A stretch of 64,000 nucleotides of DNA from NCBI GenBank assembly GCA_037013495.1, contig CM072801.1, positions 86,041,816-86,105,815 on the forward strand, written 5' to 3'. The position numbers were made by a program, and so were the translations under genes. This DNA is from Hippophae tibetana (Eukaryota > Streptophyta > Magnoliopsida > Rosales > Elaeagnaceae). The notes beneath the pieces were generated by a model. That model had not been told where the DNA came from. It made no database searches and was given only the letters and a program-made list of their open reading frames with translations. Of this stretch, positions 20,912 to 34,670 are shown piece after piece. Within the stretch, counting starts at the first letter, position 1. Every line of letters begins with the position of its first letter.

Positions 20912-23900
20912 TTGCTGAAAATAGTGTATCTATCTTCAATTATCTATTTTTTGAATTTTAGATTTAAAAAAATTAGTCCTTTGATGGTTTTCTTCTTTCT
21001 TAAGTCACATATTCCAAAAAAAGAAAGAAATTGTGTCCTTAAAAACTTGTCTTTTATTCCCATTTTGTTTACATTGTTTTCCACTTTGTATTTCATATCT
21101 TAGTTTTCTTTAAAATCTCGTTATCTTTTACTTTTCTTTGTTTTATGTGTTCAACCTTCTTTCTTCTTGAGAAAAACTAGAGAGCTAATACAGTTCACAG
21201 TGTAAAAACAAAAAGAAGGTGTTAATTATGGTTATAACGTAAAATTGTTATAACTTTTAATTTGTGCATCGTAATGACTACTATAATATATGAAATATGA
21301 AGCTCGTTTCGATGCCTAAAAACGCACCGTAGCAATAGTATATTTCCCCACTTTTGTCAACCCAAATTTCATGGTTCATACAACCTAATAATGTCTTAAA
21401 ATTTGGTTGCACCTTATTTCGTTATAATCTGTTCTTCCACTTTAGGATTCCATTTTGTTCATCTTAGCCATATTCTTAGTATTTCAATCTTTCTTATTCC
21501 TTTCAGTTCCAGGGTTGTTTGCTTTTTCGAAAAATGGATTCACATCGGTTGGAATCATAGCCTTGTTTGTTAAAAATGGTGTATCTATCTTCATATATCT
21601 TTATTTTGAATTTTAGATTTAAAAAAATTTGTCTTTTGAAGGTTTTCTCGTTTCTTATGTCATGAATTCCAAAAAAATGAGAGAAATTGTGTCCTTAAAG
21701 TCTTGCCTTTTATTTCGATTCTGTTGACATTGTTTTCCATTTTGTATTTCATATCTTAGTTTTCTTTAAAATCTCGGTATCTTTTACTTTTCTTTGTTTT
21801 ATGTGTTCAACATTCTTTCTTCTTGAGAAAAACTAGAGAGCTAATACAGTTCACAGTGTAAAAACAAAAAGAAGGTGTTAATTATGGTTGTAACGTAAAA
21901 TTGTTATAACTTTTAATTTGTGCATCGTAATGACTACTATAATATATCAAATATGAAGCTCGTTTCGATGCCTAAAAATGCACCATAGCAATAGTATATT
22001 TCCTCGTTTTTTGTCAACCCAAATTTCATGGTTCGTCTAACCTAATGATATCTTAAAATTTGGTCGCACCTTATTTCGTTGTAATCTGTTCTTGCACTTT
22101 AGGATTCCATTTTGTTCATCTTAGCCATATTCTTAGTAATTCAATCTTTCTTATTCCTTTAAGTTCCAGGGTTCTTCGATTTTTTGCAAAATGGATTCAC
22201 CTCGGTTGGAATGATAGCCTTGTTTGCTGAAAATAGTGTATCTATCTTCAATTATCTATTTTTTGAATTTTAGATTTAAAAAAATTAGTCCTTTGATGGT
22301 TTTCTCCTTTCTGAAGTCACAAATTCCAAAAAAAAAAAGAAATTGTTTCCTTAAAGACTTGTCTTTTATAACCATTCTGTTGACATTGTTATCCATTTTG
22401 TATTTCATATCTTAGTTTTCTTTAAAATCTCGGTATCTTTTACTTTTCTTTGTTTTATGTGTTCAACCTTCTTTCTTCTTGAGAAAAACGAGAGACCTAA
22501 TACAGTTCACAGTGTAAAAACAAAAAGATGGTGTTAATAGGGGTTGTAACGTAAAATTGTTATAGCTTTTAATTTGTGTATCGTAATGACTACTATAATA
22601 TATCAAATATGAAGCTCGTTTCGTTACCTAAAAATGCACCGTAGCAATAGTATGTTTCCCCACTTTTGTCAACCCAAATTGCATGGTTCATACAACCAAA
22701 TGATGTCTTAAAATTAGGTCGCACCTTATTTCGTTATAATCTGTTCTTCCACTTTAGGATTCCATTTTGTTCATCTTAGCCATATTCTTAGTATTTCAAT
22801 CTTTCTTATTCCTTTCAGTTCCAGGGTTGTTTGCTTTTTCGAAAAATGGATTCACATCGGTTGGAATCATAGCCTTGTTTGATGAAAATGGTGTATCTAT
22901 CTTAATATATCTATATTTTGAATTTTAGATTTAAAAAAATTTTTCCTTTGAAGGTTTTCTCATTTCTTAAGTCATAAATTCCAAAAAAATGAAAGAAATT
23001 GTGTCGTTAAAGACTTCTCTTTTATTCCCATTCTGTTGACATTGTTTTCCATTTTCTATTTCATATCTTTGTTTTCTTTAAAATCTCGGTATCTTTTAGT
23101 TTTCTTTATTTTTTGTATTCAACCTTCTTTCTTCTAGAGAAAAACTAGAGAGCTAATACAGTTCATAGTGTAAAAACAAAAAGAAGGGGTTAATTATGGT
23201 TGTAACGTAAAATTGTTATAACTTTTAATTTGTGCATCGTAATGACTACTATAATATATCAAATATGAAGCTCGTTTCGATGCCTAAAAACGCACCGTAG
23301 CAATAGTATATTTCCTCGGTTTTTGTCAAACCAAATTTCATGGTTCATACAACCTAATGATGTCTTAAATTTTGGTCAAAACTTATTTCGTTGTAATCTG
23401 TTCTTGCACTTTAGGATTCCGTTTTGTTCATCTTAGCCATATTCTTAGTAATTCAATCTTTCTTATTCCTTTCAGTCACAGGGTTGTTAGATTTTTCGCA
23501 ACATGGAATCACCTCGATTGGAATCATATCCTTGTTTGCTGAAAATAGTGTATCTATCTTCAATTATCTATTTATTGAATTTTAGATTTAAAAAAATTTG
23601 TCCTTTGATGGTTTTCTCCTTCCTGAAGTCACAAATTCCAAAAAAAGAAAGAAATTGTGTCCTTAAAGACTTGTCTTTTATTACCATTCTGTTGACATTG
23701 TTTTCCACTTTGTATTTCATATCTTAGTTTTCTTTAAAATCTCGGTATCTTTTACTTTTCTTTGTTTTATGTGTTCAACCTTCTTTCTTCTTGAGAAAAA
23801 ACAGAGAGCTAATACAGTTCACAGTGTAAAAACAAAAAGAAGGTGTTAATTGGGGTTGTAACGTAAAATTGTTATAACTTTTAATTTGTGAATCGTAATG

Positions 23901-26900
23901 ACTACTATAATATATCAAATATGAAGCTCGTTGCGTTACCTAAAAACGCACCGTAGCAATAGTATGTTTCCCCACTTTTGTCAACCCAAATTTCATGGTT
24001 CAGACAACCAAATGATGTCTTAAAATTTGGTCGCACCTTATTTCGTTGTAATCTGTTCTTGCACTTTAGGATTCCGTTTTCTTCATCTTAGCCATATTCT
24101 TAGTAATTCAATCTTTCTTATTCCTTTCAGTTCCAGGGTCGTTAGCTTTTTCGCAAAATTGATTCACATCGGTTGGAATCATAGCCTTGTTTGCTGAAAA
24201 TGGTGTATGTATCTTCATATATCTATATTTTGAATTTTAGTTTAAAAATATTTGTCCTTGGAAGGTTTTCTCCTTTCTTAAGTCACAAATTCCAAAAAAA
24301 AAGAAAGAAATTGTGTCCTTAAAGACTTGTCTTTTATTACCATTTTGTTGACATTGTTTTCCACTTTGTATTTCATATCTTGGTTTTCTTTAAAATCTCG
24401 GTTTCTTTTACTTTTCTTTGTTTTATGTGTTCAACCTTCTTTCTTCTTGAGAAAAACCAGAGAGCTAATACAGTTCACAGTGTAAAAAGAAAAAGAATAT
24501 GTTAATTGGGGTTGTAACGTAAAATTGTTATAACTTTTAATTTGTGTATCGTAATGACTACTATAATATATCAAATATGAAGCTCGTTGCGTTACCTAAA
24601 AACGCACCGTAGCAATAGTATGTTTCCCCACTTTTGTCAACCCAAATTTCATGGTTTAGACAACCAAATGATGTCTTAAAATTTGGTCGCACCTTATTTC
24701 GTTGTAATCTGTTCTTGCACTTTAGGATTCCATTTTCTTCATCTTAACCATATTCTTAGTAATTCAATCTTTCTTATTCCTTTCAGTTCCAGGGTTGTTA
24801 GATTTTTCGCAAAATGGATTCACATCGGTTGGAATCATAGCCTTGTTTGCTGAAAATGGTGTATCTATCTTCATATATCTATATTTTGAATTCTAGATTT
24901 AAAAAAAATTGTCCTTTGAAGGTTTTCTCATTTCTTAAGTCCTGAATTCCAAAAAAATGAAAAAAATTGTGTCCTTAAAGTCTTGCCTTTTATTCCCATT
25001 CTGTTGACATTGTTTTCCATTTTCTGTTTTATATCTTTGTTTTCTTTAATATCTCGGTATGTTTTACTTTTCTTTGTTTTATGTGTTCAACCTTCTTTCT
25101 TCTTGAGAAAAACGAGAGAGCTAATACAGTTCACAGTGTAAAAACAAAAAGAAGGTGTTAATTGTGGTTGTAACATAAAATTGTTATAACTTTTAATTTG
25201 TGCATCGTAATGACTACTATAATATATCAAATATTAAGCTCTATTCGATGGCTAAAAATGCACCGTCGAAATAGTATGTTTCCTCGGTTTTTGTCAACCC
25301 AAATTTAATGGTTCATACAACCTAATAATGTCTTAAAATTTGGTCGCACCTTATTTCGTTGTAATCTGTTCTTGCAGTTTAGGTTTCTGTTTTGTTCATC
25401 TTAGCCATACTCTTTCTAATTCAATCTTTGTTATTCCTTTCAGTTCCAGGGTTGTAAGATTTTTCGCAAAATTGATTCACATCGACTGAAATCATAGCTT
25501 GTTTGCTGAAAATAGTGTATCTATCTTCAATTATCTATTTTTTGAATTTTAGATTTAAAAAATTAGTCCTTTGATGGTTTTCTCCTTTCTTAAGTTACAA
25601 ATTCCAAAAAAAGAAAGAAATTGTGTCCTTAAAGACTTGTCTTTTATTACCATTCTGTTGACATTGTTATCCACTTTCTATTTCATATCTTAGTTTTTTT
25701 AAAATCTCGGTATCTTTTACTTTTCTTTGTTTTATATGTTCAACCTTCTTTCTTCTTGAGAAAAACCAGAGAGCTAATACAGTTCACAGTGTAAAAACAA
25801 AAAGAAGGTGTTAATTGGGGTTGTAATGTAAAATTGTTATAACTTTTAATTTGTGTATCGTAATGACTACTATAATATATCAAATATGAAGTTCGTTTCG
25901 TTACCTAAAAACGCACCGTAGCAATAGTATGTTTCCCCACTTTTGTCAACCCAACTTTCATGGTCCATACAACCAAATGATGTCTTAAAATTTGGTCGCA
26001 CCTTATTTCGTTGTAATCTGTTCTTGCACTTTAGGATTCCATTTTGTTCATCTTGGCCATATTCTTAGTAATTCAATCTTTCTTATTCCTTTCTGTTCCA
26101 GGGTCGTTAGCTTTTCGCAAAATGGATTCACATCGGTTGGAATCATAGCCTTGTTTGCTGAAAATGGTGTATCTATCTTCATATATCTATATTTTGAATT
26201 TTAGATTTGAAAAAATTTGTCCTTTGAAGGTTTTCTCGTTTCTTAAGTCATAAATTCCAAAAAAATGAAAGAAATTGTGTCCTTAAAGTCTTGCCTTTTA
26301 TTCCCATTCTGTTGACATTGTTTTCCATTTTCTGTTTCATATCTTTGTTTTCTTTAATATCTCGGTATGTTTTACTTTTCTTTGTTTTATGTGTTCAACC
26401 TTCTTTCTTCTTGAGAAAAACTAGAGAGCTAATACAGTTCACTGTGTAAAAACAAAAAGAAGGTGTTAATTATGGTTATAACGTAAAATTGTTATAACTT
26501 TTAATTTCTGCATCGTAATGACTACTATAATATATCAAATATGAAGCTCGTTTCGATGCCTAAAAACGCACCATAGCAATAGTATATTTCCTCGGTTTTT
26601 GTCAACCCAAATTTCATGGTTCATACAACCTAATGATGTCTTTAAATTTGGTCGCACCTTATTTCGTTGTAATCTGTTCTTGCACTTTAGGATTCCATTT
26701 TGTTCATCTTAGCCATATTCTTATAATTCAATCTTTCTTATTCCTTTCAGTTCCAAGGTTGTTAGATTTTTTGCAAAATGGATTCACCTCGGTTGGAATC
26801 ATAGCCTTGTTTGCTGAGAATAGTGTATCTATCTTCAATTATCTATTTTTTGAATTTTAGATTTAAAAAAATTTGTCCTTTGATGGTTTTCTTCTTTCTG

Positions 26901-28255
26901 AAGTCACAAATTCCAAAAAAAGAAAGAAATTGTGTCCTTAAAGACTTGTCTTTTATTACCATTCTGTTGACATTGTTTTCCACTTTGTATTTCATATCTT
27001 AGTTTTCTTTAAAATCTCGGTATATTTTACTTTTCTTTGTTTTATGTGTTCAACCTTCTTTCTTCTTGAGAAAAACCAAAGAGTTAATACAGTTCACAGT
27101 GTAAAAACGAAACGAAGGTGTTAATTGGGGTTGTAACGTAAAATTGTTATAACTTTTAATTTGTGTATCGTAATGACTACTATAATATATCAAATATGAA
27201 GCTCGTTTCGTTACCTAAAAACGCACAGTAGCAATAGTATGTTTCCCCACTTTTGTCAACCCAAATTTCATGGTTCATACAACCAACTGATGTCTTAAAA
27301 TTTGGTCGCACCTTATTTCGTTGTAATCTGTTCTTGTACTTTAGGATTCCGTTTTGTTCATCTTAGCCGGATTCTTAGTAATTCAATCTTTCTTATTCCT
27401 TTCTGTTCCAGGGTTGTTAGCTTTTCGCAAAATGGATTCACATCGGTTGGAATCATAGCCTTGTTTGCTGAAAATGGTGTATCTATCTTCATATATCTAT
27501 ATTTTGAATTTTAGATTTAAAAAAATTTGTCCTTTGAAGCTGTTCTCCTTTCTTAAGTCACAAATTCCAAAAAAAAAAAAAGAAATTGTGTCCTTAAAGT
27601 CTTGCCTTTTATTACCATTATGTTGCCATTGTTATCCACTTTGTATTTCATATCTTAGTTTTCTTTAAATCTTGGTATCTTTTACTTTTCTTTGTTTTAT
27701 GTGTTCAACCTTCTTTCTTCTTAAGAAAAACTAGAGAGCTAATACAGTTCACAGTGTGAAACAAAAAGAAGGTGTTAATTGGGGTTGTAACGTAAAACTG
27801 TTATAACTTTTAATTTGTGCATCGTAATGACTACTATAATATATCAAATATGAAGTTCGTTTCGATGGCTAAAAACGCACCGTAGCAATAGTATATTTCC
27901 TCGGTTTTTGTCAACCCAAATTTAATGGTTCATACAGCCTAATAATGTCTTAAAATTTGGTCGCACCTTATTTCGTTGTAATCTGTTCTTGAACTTTAGG
28001 TTTCTGTTTTGTTCATCTTAGCCATATTCTTAGTAATTCAATCTTTGTTATTCCTTTCAGTTCTAGGGTTGTAAGATTTTTCGCAAAATGGATTCACATC
28101 GGCTGAAATCATAGCTTGTTTGCTGAAAATAGTGTATCTATCTTCAATCATCTATTTTTTGAATTTTAGATTTAAAAAAATTAGTCCTTTGATGGTTTTC
28201 TCCTTTCTTAAGTCACAAATTCCAAAAAAAGAAAGAAATTGTGTCCTTAAAGACT
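20912..28255 (+). repeat. Diverged monomer zone, few clear higher-order repeats
   Basis: Starts are 20912, 21567, 22224, 22879, 23536, 24191, 24847, 25503, 26155, 26811, 27465 and 28120; intervals vary 652-657 bp. Neighbours differ more than elsewhere and carry private changes. Weak dimer traces remain: ATTCTTAGTATTTC and TTTTTCGAAAAATGG recur 1312 bp apart (about 21475/22787), and the TTTAATATCTCGGTATG variant recurs 1310 bp apart (about 25045/26355). GCTCGTTGCGTTACC recurs 656 bp apart (about 23927/24583). I read this as an older part of the array not recently homogenised. No gene is seen. Confidence 0.85.
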
Positions 28256-30215
28256 TGTCTTTTATTACCATTATGTTGCCATTGTTATCCACTTTGTATT
28301 TCATATCTTAGATTTCTTTAAATCTCGGTATCTTTTACTTTTCTTTGTTTTATGTGTTCAACCTTCTTTCTTCTTAAGAAAAACCAGAGAGCTAATAGAG
28401 TTCACAGTGTGAAACAAAAAGAAGGTGTTAATTGGGGTTGTAACGTAAAACTGTTATAACTTTTAATTTGTGCATCGTAATGACTACTTTAATATATAAA
28501 ATATGAAGCTCGTTTCGATGCCTAAAAACGCACCGTAGCAATAGTATATTTCCTCGGTTTTTGTCAACCCAAATTTCATGGTTCATACAACCTAATGATG
28601 TCTTAAAATTTGGTCGCACCTTATTTCGTTGTAATCTGTTCTTGCACTTTAGGATTCCGTTTTGTTCATCTTAGCCATATTCTTAGTAATTCAATCTTTC
28701 TTATTCCTTTCAGTTCCGGGGTTGTTAGCTTTTTCGCAAAATGGATTCACATCGGTTGGAATCATAGCCTTGTTTGCTGAAAATGGTGTATCTATCTTCA
28801 TATATCCATATTTTGAATTTTAGATTTAAAAAAATTTGTCCTTTGAAGGTTTTCTCCTTTCTTAAGTCACAAATTCCAAAAAAAAAGAAAGAAATTGTGT
28901 CCTTAAAGACTTGTCTTTTATTACCATTATGTTGCCATTGTTATCCACTTTGTATTTCATATCTTAGATTTCTTTAAATCTCGGTATCTTTTACTTTTCT
29001 TTGTTTTATGTGTTCAACCTTCTTTCTTCTTAAGAAAAACCAGAGAGCTAATACAGTTCACAGTGTGAAACAAAAAGAAGGTGTTAATTGGGGTTGTAAC
29101 GTAAAACTGTTATAACTTTTAATTTGTGCATCGTAATGACTACTTTAATATATCAAATATGAAGCTCGTTTCGATGCCTAAAAACGCACCGTAGCAATAG
29201 TATATTTCCTCGGTTTTTGTCAACCCAAATTTCATGGTTCATACAACCTAATGATGTCTTAAAATTTGGTCGCACCTTATTTCGTTGTAATCTGTTCTTG
29301 CACTTTAGGATTCCGTTTTGTTCATCTTAGCCATATTCTTAGTAATTCAATCTTTCTTATTCCTTTCAGTTCTGGGGTTGTTAGCTTTTTCGCAAAATGG
29401 ATTCACATCGGTTGGAATCATAGCCTTGTTTGCTGAAAATGGTGTATCTATCTTCATATATCCATATTTTGAATTTTAGATTTAAAAAAATTTGTCCTTT
29501 GAAGGTTTTCTCCTTTCTTAAGTCACAAATTCCAAAAAAAAAGAAAGAAATTGTGTCCTTAAAGACTTGTCTTTTATTACCATTATGTTGCCATTGTTAT
29601 CCACTTTGTATTTCATATCTTAGATTTCTTTAAATCTCGGTATCTTTTACTTTTCTTTGTTTTATGTGTTCAACCTTCTTTCTTCTTAAGAAAAACCAGA
29701 GAGCTAATACAGTTCACAGTGTGAAACAAAAAGAAGGTGTTAATTGGGGTTGTAACGTAAAACTGTTATAACTTTTAATTTGTGCATCGTAATGACTACT
29801 TTAATATATCAAATATGAAGCTCGTTTCGATGCCTAAAAACGCACCGTAGCAATAGTATATTTCCTCGGTTTTTGTCAACCCAAATTTCATGGTTCATAC
29901 AACCTAATGATGTCTTAAAATTTGGTCGCACCTTATTTCGTTGTAATCTGTTCTTGCACTTTAGGATTCCGTTTTGTTCATCTTAGCCATATTCTTAGTA
30001 ATTCAATCTTTCTTATTCCTTTCAGTTCCGGGGTTGTTAGCTTTTTCGCAAAATGGATTCACATCGGTTGGAATCATAGCCTTGTTTGCTGAAAATGGTG
30101 TATCTATCTTCATATATCCATATTTTGAATTTTAGATTTAAAAAAATTTGTCCTTTGATGGTTTTCTCCTTTCTTAAGTCACAAATTCCAAAAAAAAAAG
30201 AAAGAAATTGTGTCC
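28256..30215 (+). repeat. Triplicated 656-bp monomer, near-identical
   Basis: Three consecutive monomer-length copies begin at about 28256, 28911 and 29567 and share ATTATGTTGCCATTG, CTTAGATTTCTTTAAATC, CTACTTTAATATAT, and ATATATCCATATTTTG. Differences are few: AATAGAGTTC near 28396, ATATATAAAATATG near 28493, and GTTCCGGGG against GTTCTGGGG (28713/29369/30025). The third copy loses similarity after about 30215, where AAAGACTTGTC becomes AAATTCTTGCC. This is amplification at one-monomer scale. Confidence 0.9.
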
Positions 30216-33200
30216 TTAAATTCTTGCCTTTTATTCCCATTTTGTTGACATTGTTTTCCATTTTGTATTTCATATCTTAGTTTTCTCTAAAATCTCGGAA
30301 TCTTTTACTTTTCTTTGTTTTATGTGTTCAACCTTCTTTCTTCTTAAGAAAAACCAAAGAGCTAATACAGTTCACAGTGTGAAACAAAAAGAAGGTGTTA
30401 ATTGTGGTTGTAACGTAAAATTGTTATAACTTTTAATTTATGCATCGTAATGACTACTATAATATATCAAATATTAAGCTCTATTCGATGGCTAAAAACA
30501 CACCGTAGAAATAGTATATTTCCTCGGTTTTTGTCAACCCAAATTTAATGGTTCATACAACCTAATAATGCCCTAAAATTTGGTCGCACCTTATTTCGTT
30601 GTAATCTGTTCTTGCACTTTAGGATTCCATTTTGCTCATCTTAGCCATATTCTTATAATTCAATCTTTCTTATTCCTTTCAGTTCCAAGGTTGTTAGATT
30701 TTTCGCAAAATGGATTCACATCGGTTGGAATCATAGCCTTGTTTGCTAAAAATGGTGTATCTATCTTCAATTATCTATATTTTGAATTTTAGATTTAAAA
30801 ACATTAGTCCTTTGATGGTTTTCTCCTTTCTTAAGTCACAAATCCCAAAAAAAGAAAGAAATTGTGTCCTTAAAGACTTGTCTTTTATTACCATTATGTT
30901 GACATCGTTATCAACTTTGTATCTCATATCTTAGTTTTCTTTAAAATCTCGGTATCTTTTACTTTTCTTTGTTTTATGTGTTCAACCTTCTTTCTTCTTA
31001 AGAAAAACCAAAGAGCTAATACAGTTCACAGTGTGAAACAAAAAGAAGGTGTTAATTGTGGTTGTAACGTAAAATTGTTATATCTTTTAATTTGTGCATC
31101 GTAATGACTACTATAATATATCAAATATTAAGCTCTATTCGATGGCTAAAAACGCACCGTAGAAATAGTATATTTCCTCGTTTTTTGTCAACCCAAATTT
31201 AATGGTTCATACAACCTAATAATGTCTTAAAATTTGGTCGCACCTTATTTCGTTGTAATCTGTTCTTCCACTTTAAGATTCCGTTTTGTTCATCTTAGCC
31301 ATATTCTAAGTAATTCAATCTTTGTTATTCCTTTCTGTTCCAGGGTTGTTAGATTTTTCGCAAAATGGATTGACATCGGTTGGAATCATAGCCTTGTTTG
31401 CTGAAAATAGTGTATCTATCTTCAATTACCTATTTTTTGAATTTTAGATTTAAAAAAATTAGTCCTTTGATGGTTTTCTCCATTCTTAAGTCACAAATTC
31501 CAAAAAAAGAAAGAAATTGTGTCCTTAAAGACTTGTCTTTTATTACCATTCTGTTGACATTGTTATCCACTTTGTATTTCATATCTTAGTTTTCTTTAAA
31601 ATCTCGGTATCTTTTACTTTTCTTTGTTTTATGTGTTCAACCTTCTTTCTTCTTGAGAAAAAGCAGAGAGCTAATACAGTTCACAGTGTAAAAACAAAAA
31701 GAAGGTGTTAATTGGGGTTGTAACGTAAAATTGTTATAACTTTTAATTTGTGTATCGTAATGACTACTATAATATATCAAATATGAAGCTCGTTTTGTTA
31801 CCTAAAAACGCACCGTAGCAATAGTATGTTTCCCCACTTTTGTCAACCCAAATTTCATGGTTCATACAACCAAATGATGTCTTAAAATTTGGTCGCACCT
31901 TATTTCGTTGTAATCTGTTCTTGCACTTTAGGATTCCGTTTTGTTCATCTTAGCCATATTCTTAGTAATTCAATCTTTCTTATTCCTTTCTGTTCTAGGG
32001 TTGTTAGCTTTTCGCAAAATGGATTCACATCGGTTGGAATCATAGCCTTGTTTGCTGAAAATGGTGTATCTATCTTCATATATCTATATTTTGAATTTTA
32101 GATTTAAAAAAATTTGTCCTTTGAAGGTTTTCTCGTTTCTTAAGTCCTGAATTCCAAAAAAATGAAAAAAATTTTGTCCTTAAAGACTTGTCTTTTATTA
32201 CCATTCCGTTGACATCGTTATCAACTTTGTATTTCATATCTTAGTTTTCTTTAAAATCTCGGTATCTTTTACTTTTCTTTGTTTTATGTGTTCAACCTTC
32301 TTTCTTCTTAAGAAAAACCAAAGAGCTAATACAGTTCACAGTGTGAAACAAAAAGAAGGAGTTAATTGTGGTTGTAACGTAAAATTGTTATAACTTTTAA
32401 TTTGTGCATCGTAATGACTACTATAATATATCAAATATTAAGCTCTGTTCGATGGCTAAAAACGCACCGTTGAAATAGTATATTTCCTCGGTTTTTGTCA
32501 ACCCAAATTTAATGGTTCATACAGCCTAATAATGCCTTAAAATTTGGTCGCACCTTATTTCGTTGTAATCTGTTCTTGCACTTTAGGATTCCATTTTGTT
32601 CATCTTAGCCATATTCTTATAATTCAATCTTTCTTATTCCTTTCAGTTCCAAGGTTGTTAGATTTTTCGCAAAATGGATTCACCTCGGTTGGAATCATAG
32701 CCTTGTTTGCTGAAAATAGAGTATCTATCTTGAATTATCTATTTTTTGAATTTTAGATTTAAAAAAATTAGTCCTTTGATGGTTTTCTTCTTTCTTAAGT
32801 CACAAATTCCAAAAAAAGAATGAAATTGTGTCCTTAAAGACTTGTCTTTTATTCCCATTTTGTTTACATTGTTTTCCACTTTGTATTTCATATCTTAGTT
32901 TTCTTTAAAATCTCGGTATCTTTTACTTTTCTTTGTTTTATGTGTTCAACCTTCTTTCTTCTTAAGAAAAACCAAAGAGCTAATACAGTTCACAGTGTGA
33001 AACAAAAAGAAGGAGTTAATTGTGGTTGTAACGTAAAATTGTTATAACTTTTAATTTGTGCATCGTAATGACTACTATAATATATCAAATATTAAGCTCT
33101 GTTCGATGGCTAAAAACGCACCGTAGAAATAGTATATTTCCTCGGTTTTTGTCAACCCAAATTTAATGGTTCATACAGCCTAATAATGCCTTAAAATTTG

Positions 33201-34670
33201 GTCGCACCTTATTTCGTTGTAATCTGTTCTTGCACTTTAGGATTCCATTTTGTTCATCTTAGCCATATTCTTATAATTCAATCTTTCTTATTCCTTTCAG
33301 TTCCAAGGTTGTTAGATTTTTCGCAAAATGGATTCACCTCGGTTGGAATCATAGCCTTGTTTGCTGAAAATAGAGTATCTTTCTTGAATTATCTATTTTT
33401 TGAATTTTAGATTTAAAAAAATTAGTCCTTTGATGGTTTTCTCCTTTCTTAAGTCACAAATTCCAAAAAAAGAAAGAAATTGTGTCCTTAAAGACTTGTC
33501 TTTTATTACCATTCTGTTGACATTGTTATCCACTTTGTATTTCATATCTTAGTTTTCTTTAAAATCTCGGTATCTTTTACTTTTCTTTGTTTTATGTGTT
33601 CAACCTTCTTTCTTCTTGAGAAAAAGCAGAGAGCTAATACAGTTCACAGTGTAAAAACAAAAAGAAGGTGTTAATTGGGGTTGTAACGTAAAATTGTTAT
33701 AACTTTTAATTTGTGTATCGTAATGACTACTATAATATATCAAATATGAAGCTCGTTTTGTTACCTAAAAACGCACCGTAGCAATAGTATGTTTCCCCAC
33801 TTTTGTCAACCCAAATTTCATGGTTCATACAACCAAATGATGTCTTAAAATTTGGTCGCACCTTATTTCGTTGTAATCTGTTCTTGCACTTTAGGATTCC
33901 GTTTTGTTCATCTTAGCCATATTCTTAGTAATTCAATCTTTCTTATTCCTTTCTGTTCTAGGGTTGTTAGCTTTTCGCAAAATGGATTCACATCGGTTGG
34001 AATCATAGCCTTGTTTGCTGAAAATGGTGTATCTATCTTCATATATCTATATTTTGAATTTTAGATTTAAAAAAATTTGTCCTTTGAAGGTTTTCTCGTT
34101 TCTTAAGTCCTGAATTCCAAAAAAATGAAAAAAATTGTGTCCTTAAAGACTTGTCTTTTATTACCATTCTGTTGACATCGTTATCAACTTTGTATTTCAT
34201 ATCTTAGTTTTCTTTAAAATCTCGGTAACTTTTACTTTTCTTTGTTTTATGTGTTCAACCTTCTTTCTTCTTAAGAAAAACCAAAGAGCTAATACAGTTC
34301 ACAGTGTGAAACAAAAAGAAGGTGTTAATTGTGGTTGTAACGTAAAATTGTTATATCTTTTAATTTGTGCATCGTAATGACTACTATAATATATCAAATA
34401 TTAAGCTGTATTCGATGGCTAAAAACGCACCGTAGCAATAGTATATTTCCTCGTTTTTTGTCAACCCAAATTTAATGGTTCATACAACCTAATAATGTCT
34501 TAAAATTTGGTCGCACCTTATTTCGTTGTAATCTGTTCTTCCACTTTAAGATTCCGTTTTGTTCATCTTAGCCATATTCTAAGTAATTCAATCTTTGTTA
34601 TTCCTTTCAGTTCCAGGGTTGTTAGATTTTTCGCAAAATGGATTGACATCGGTTGGAATCATAGCCTTGT
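30216..34670 (+). repeat. Block with 1963-bp (trimer) and 654-bp duplications
   Basis: Starts are 30743, 31398, 32052, 32707, 33361 and 34015. The segment at about 31500-32170 recurs at about 33460-34130 (offset 1963 bp), including TTCTGTTCTAGGG and AAGTCCTGAATTCC. The units around 32707 and 33361 share GAAGGAGTTAATTG (32355/33009) and AATAGAGTATC, 654 bp apart. A further stretch near 31100-31580 is close to 34350-34860, sharing ATTCTAAGTAATTC and GGATTGACATCGG. The duplications overlap, so their order cannot be fixed by eye. Confidence 0.83.

Noticed and set aside
30037-30273. Reverse-strand 78-residue lysine-rich frame with an ATG start
   Set aside because: It is the complement of T-rich satellite sequence; similar frames at 41798, 45722 and 47032 vary with the A-run length. 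No RNA or protein signature.
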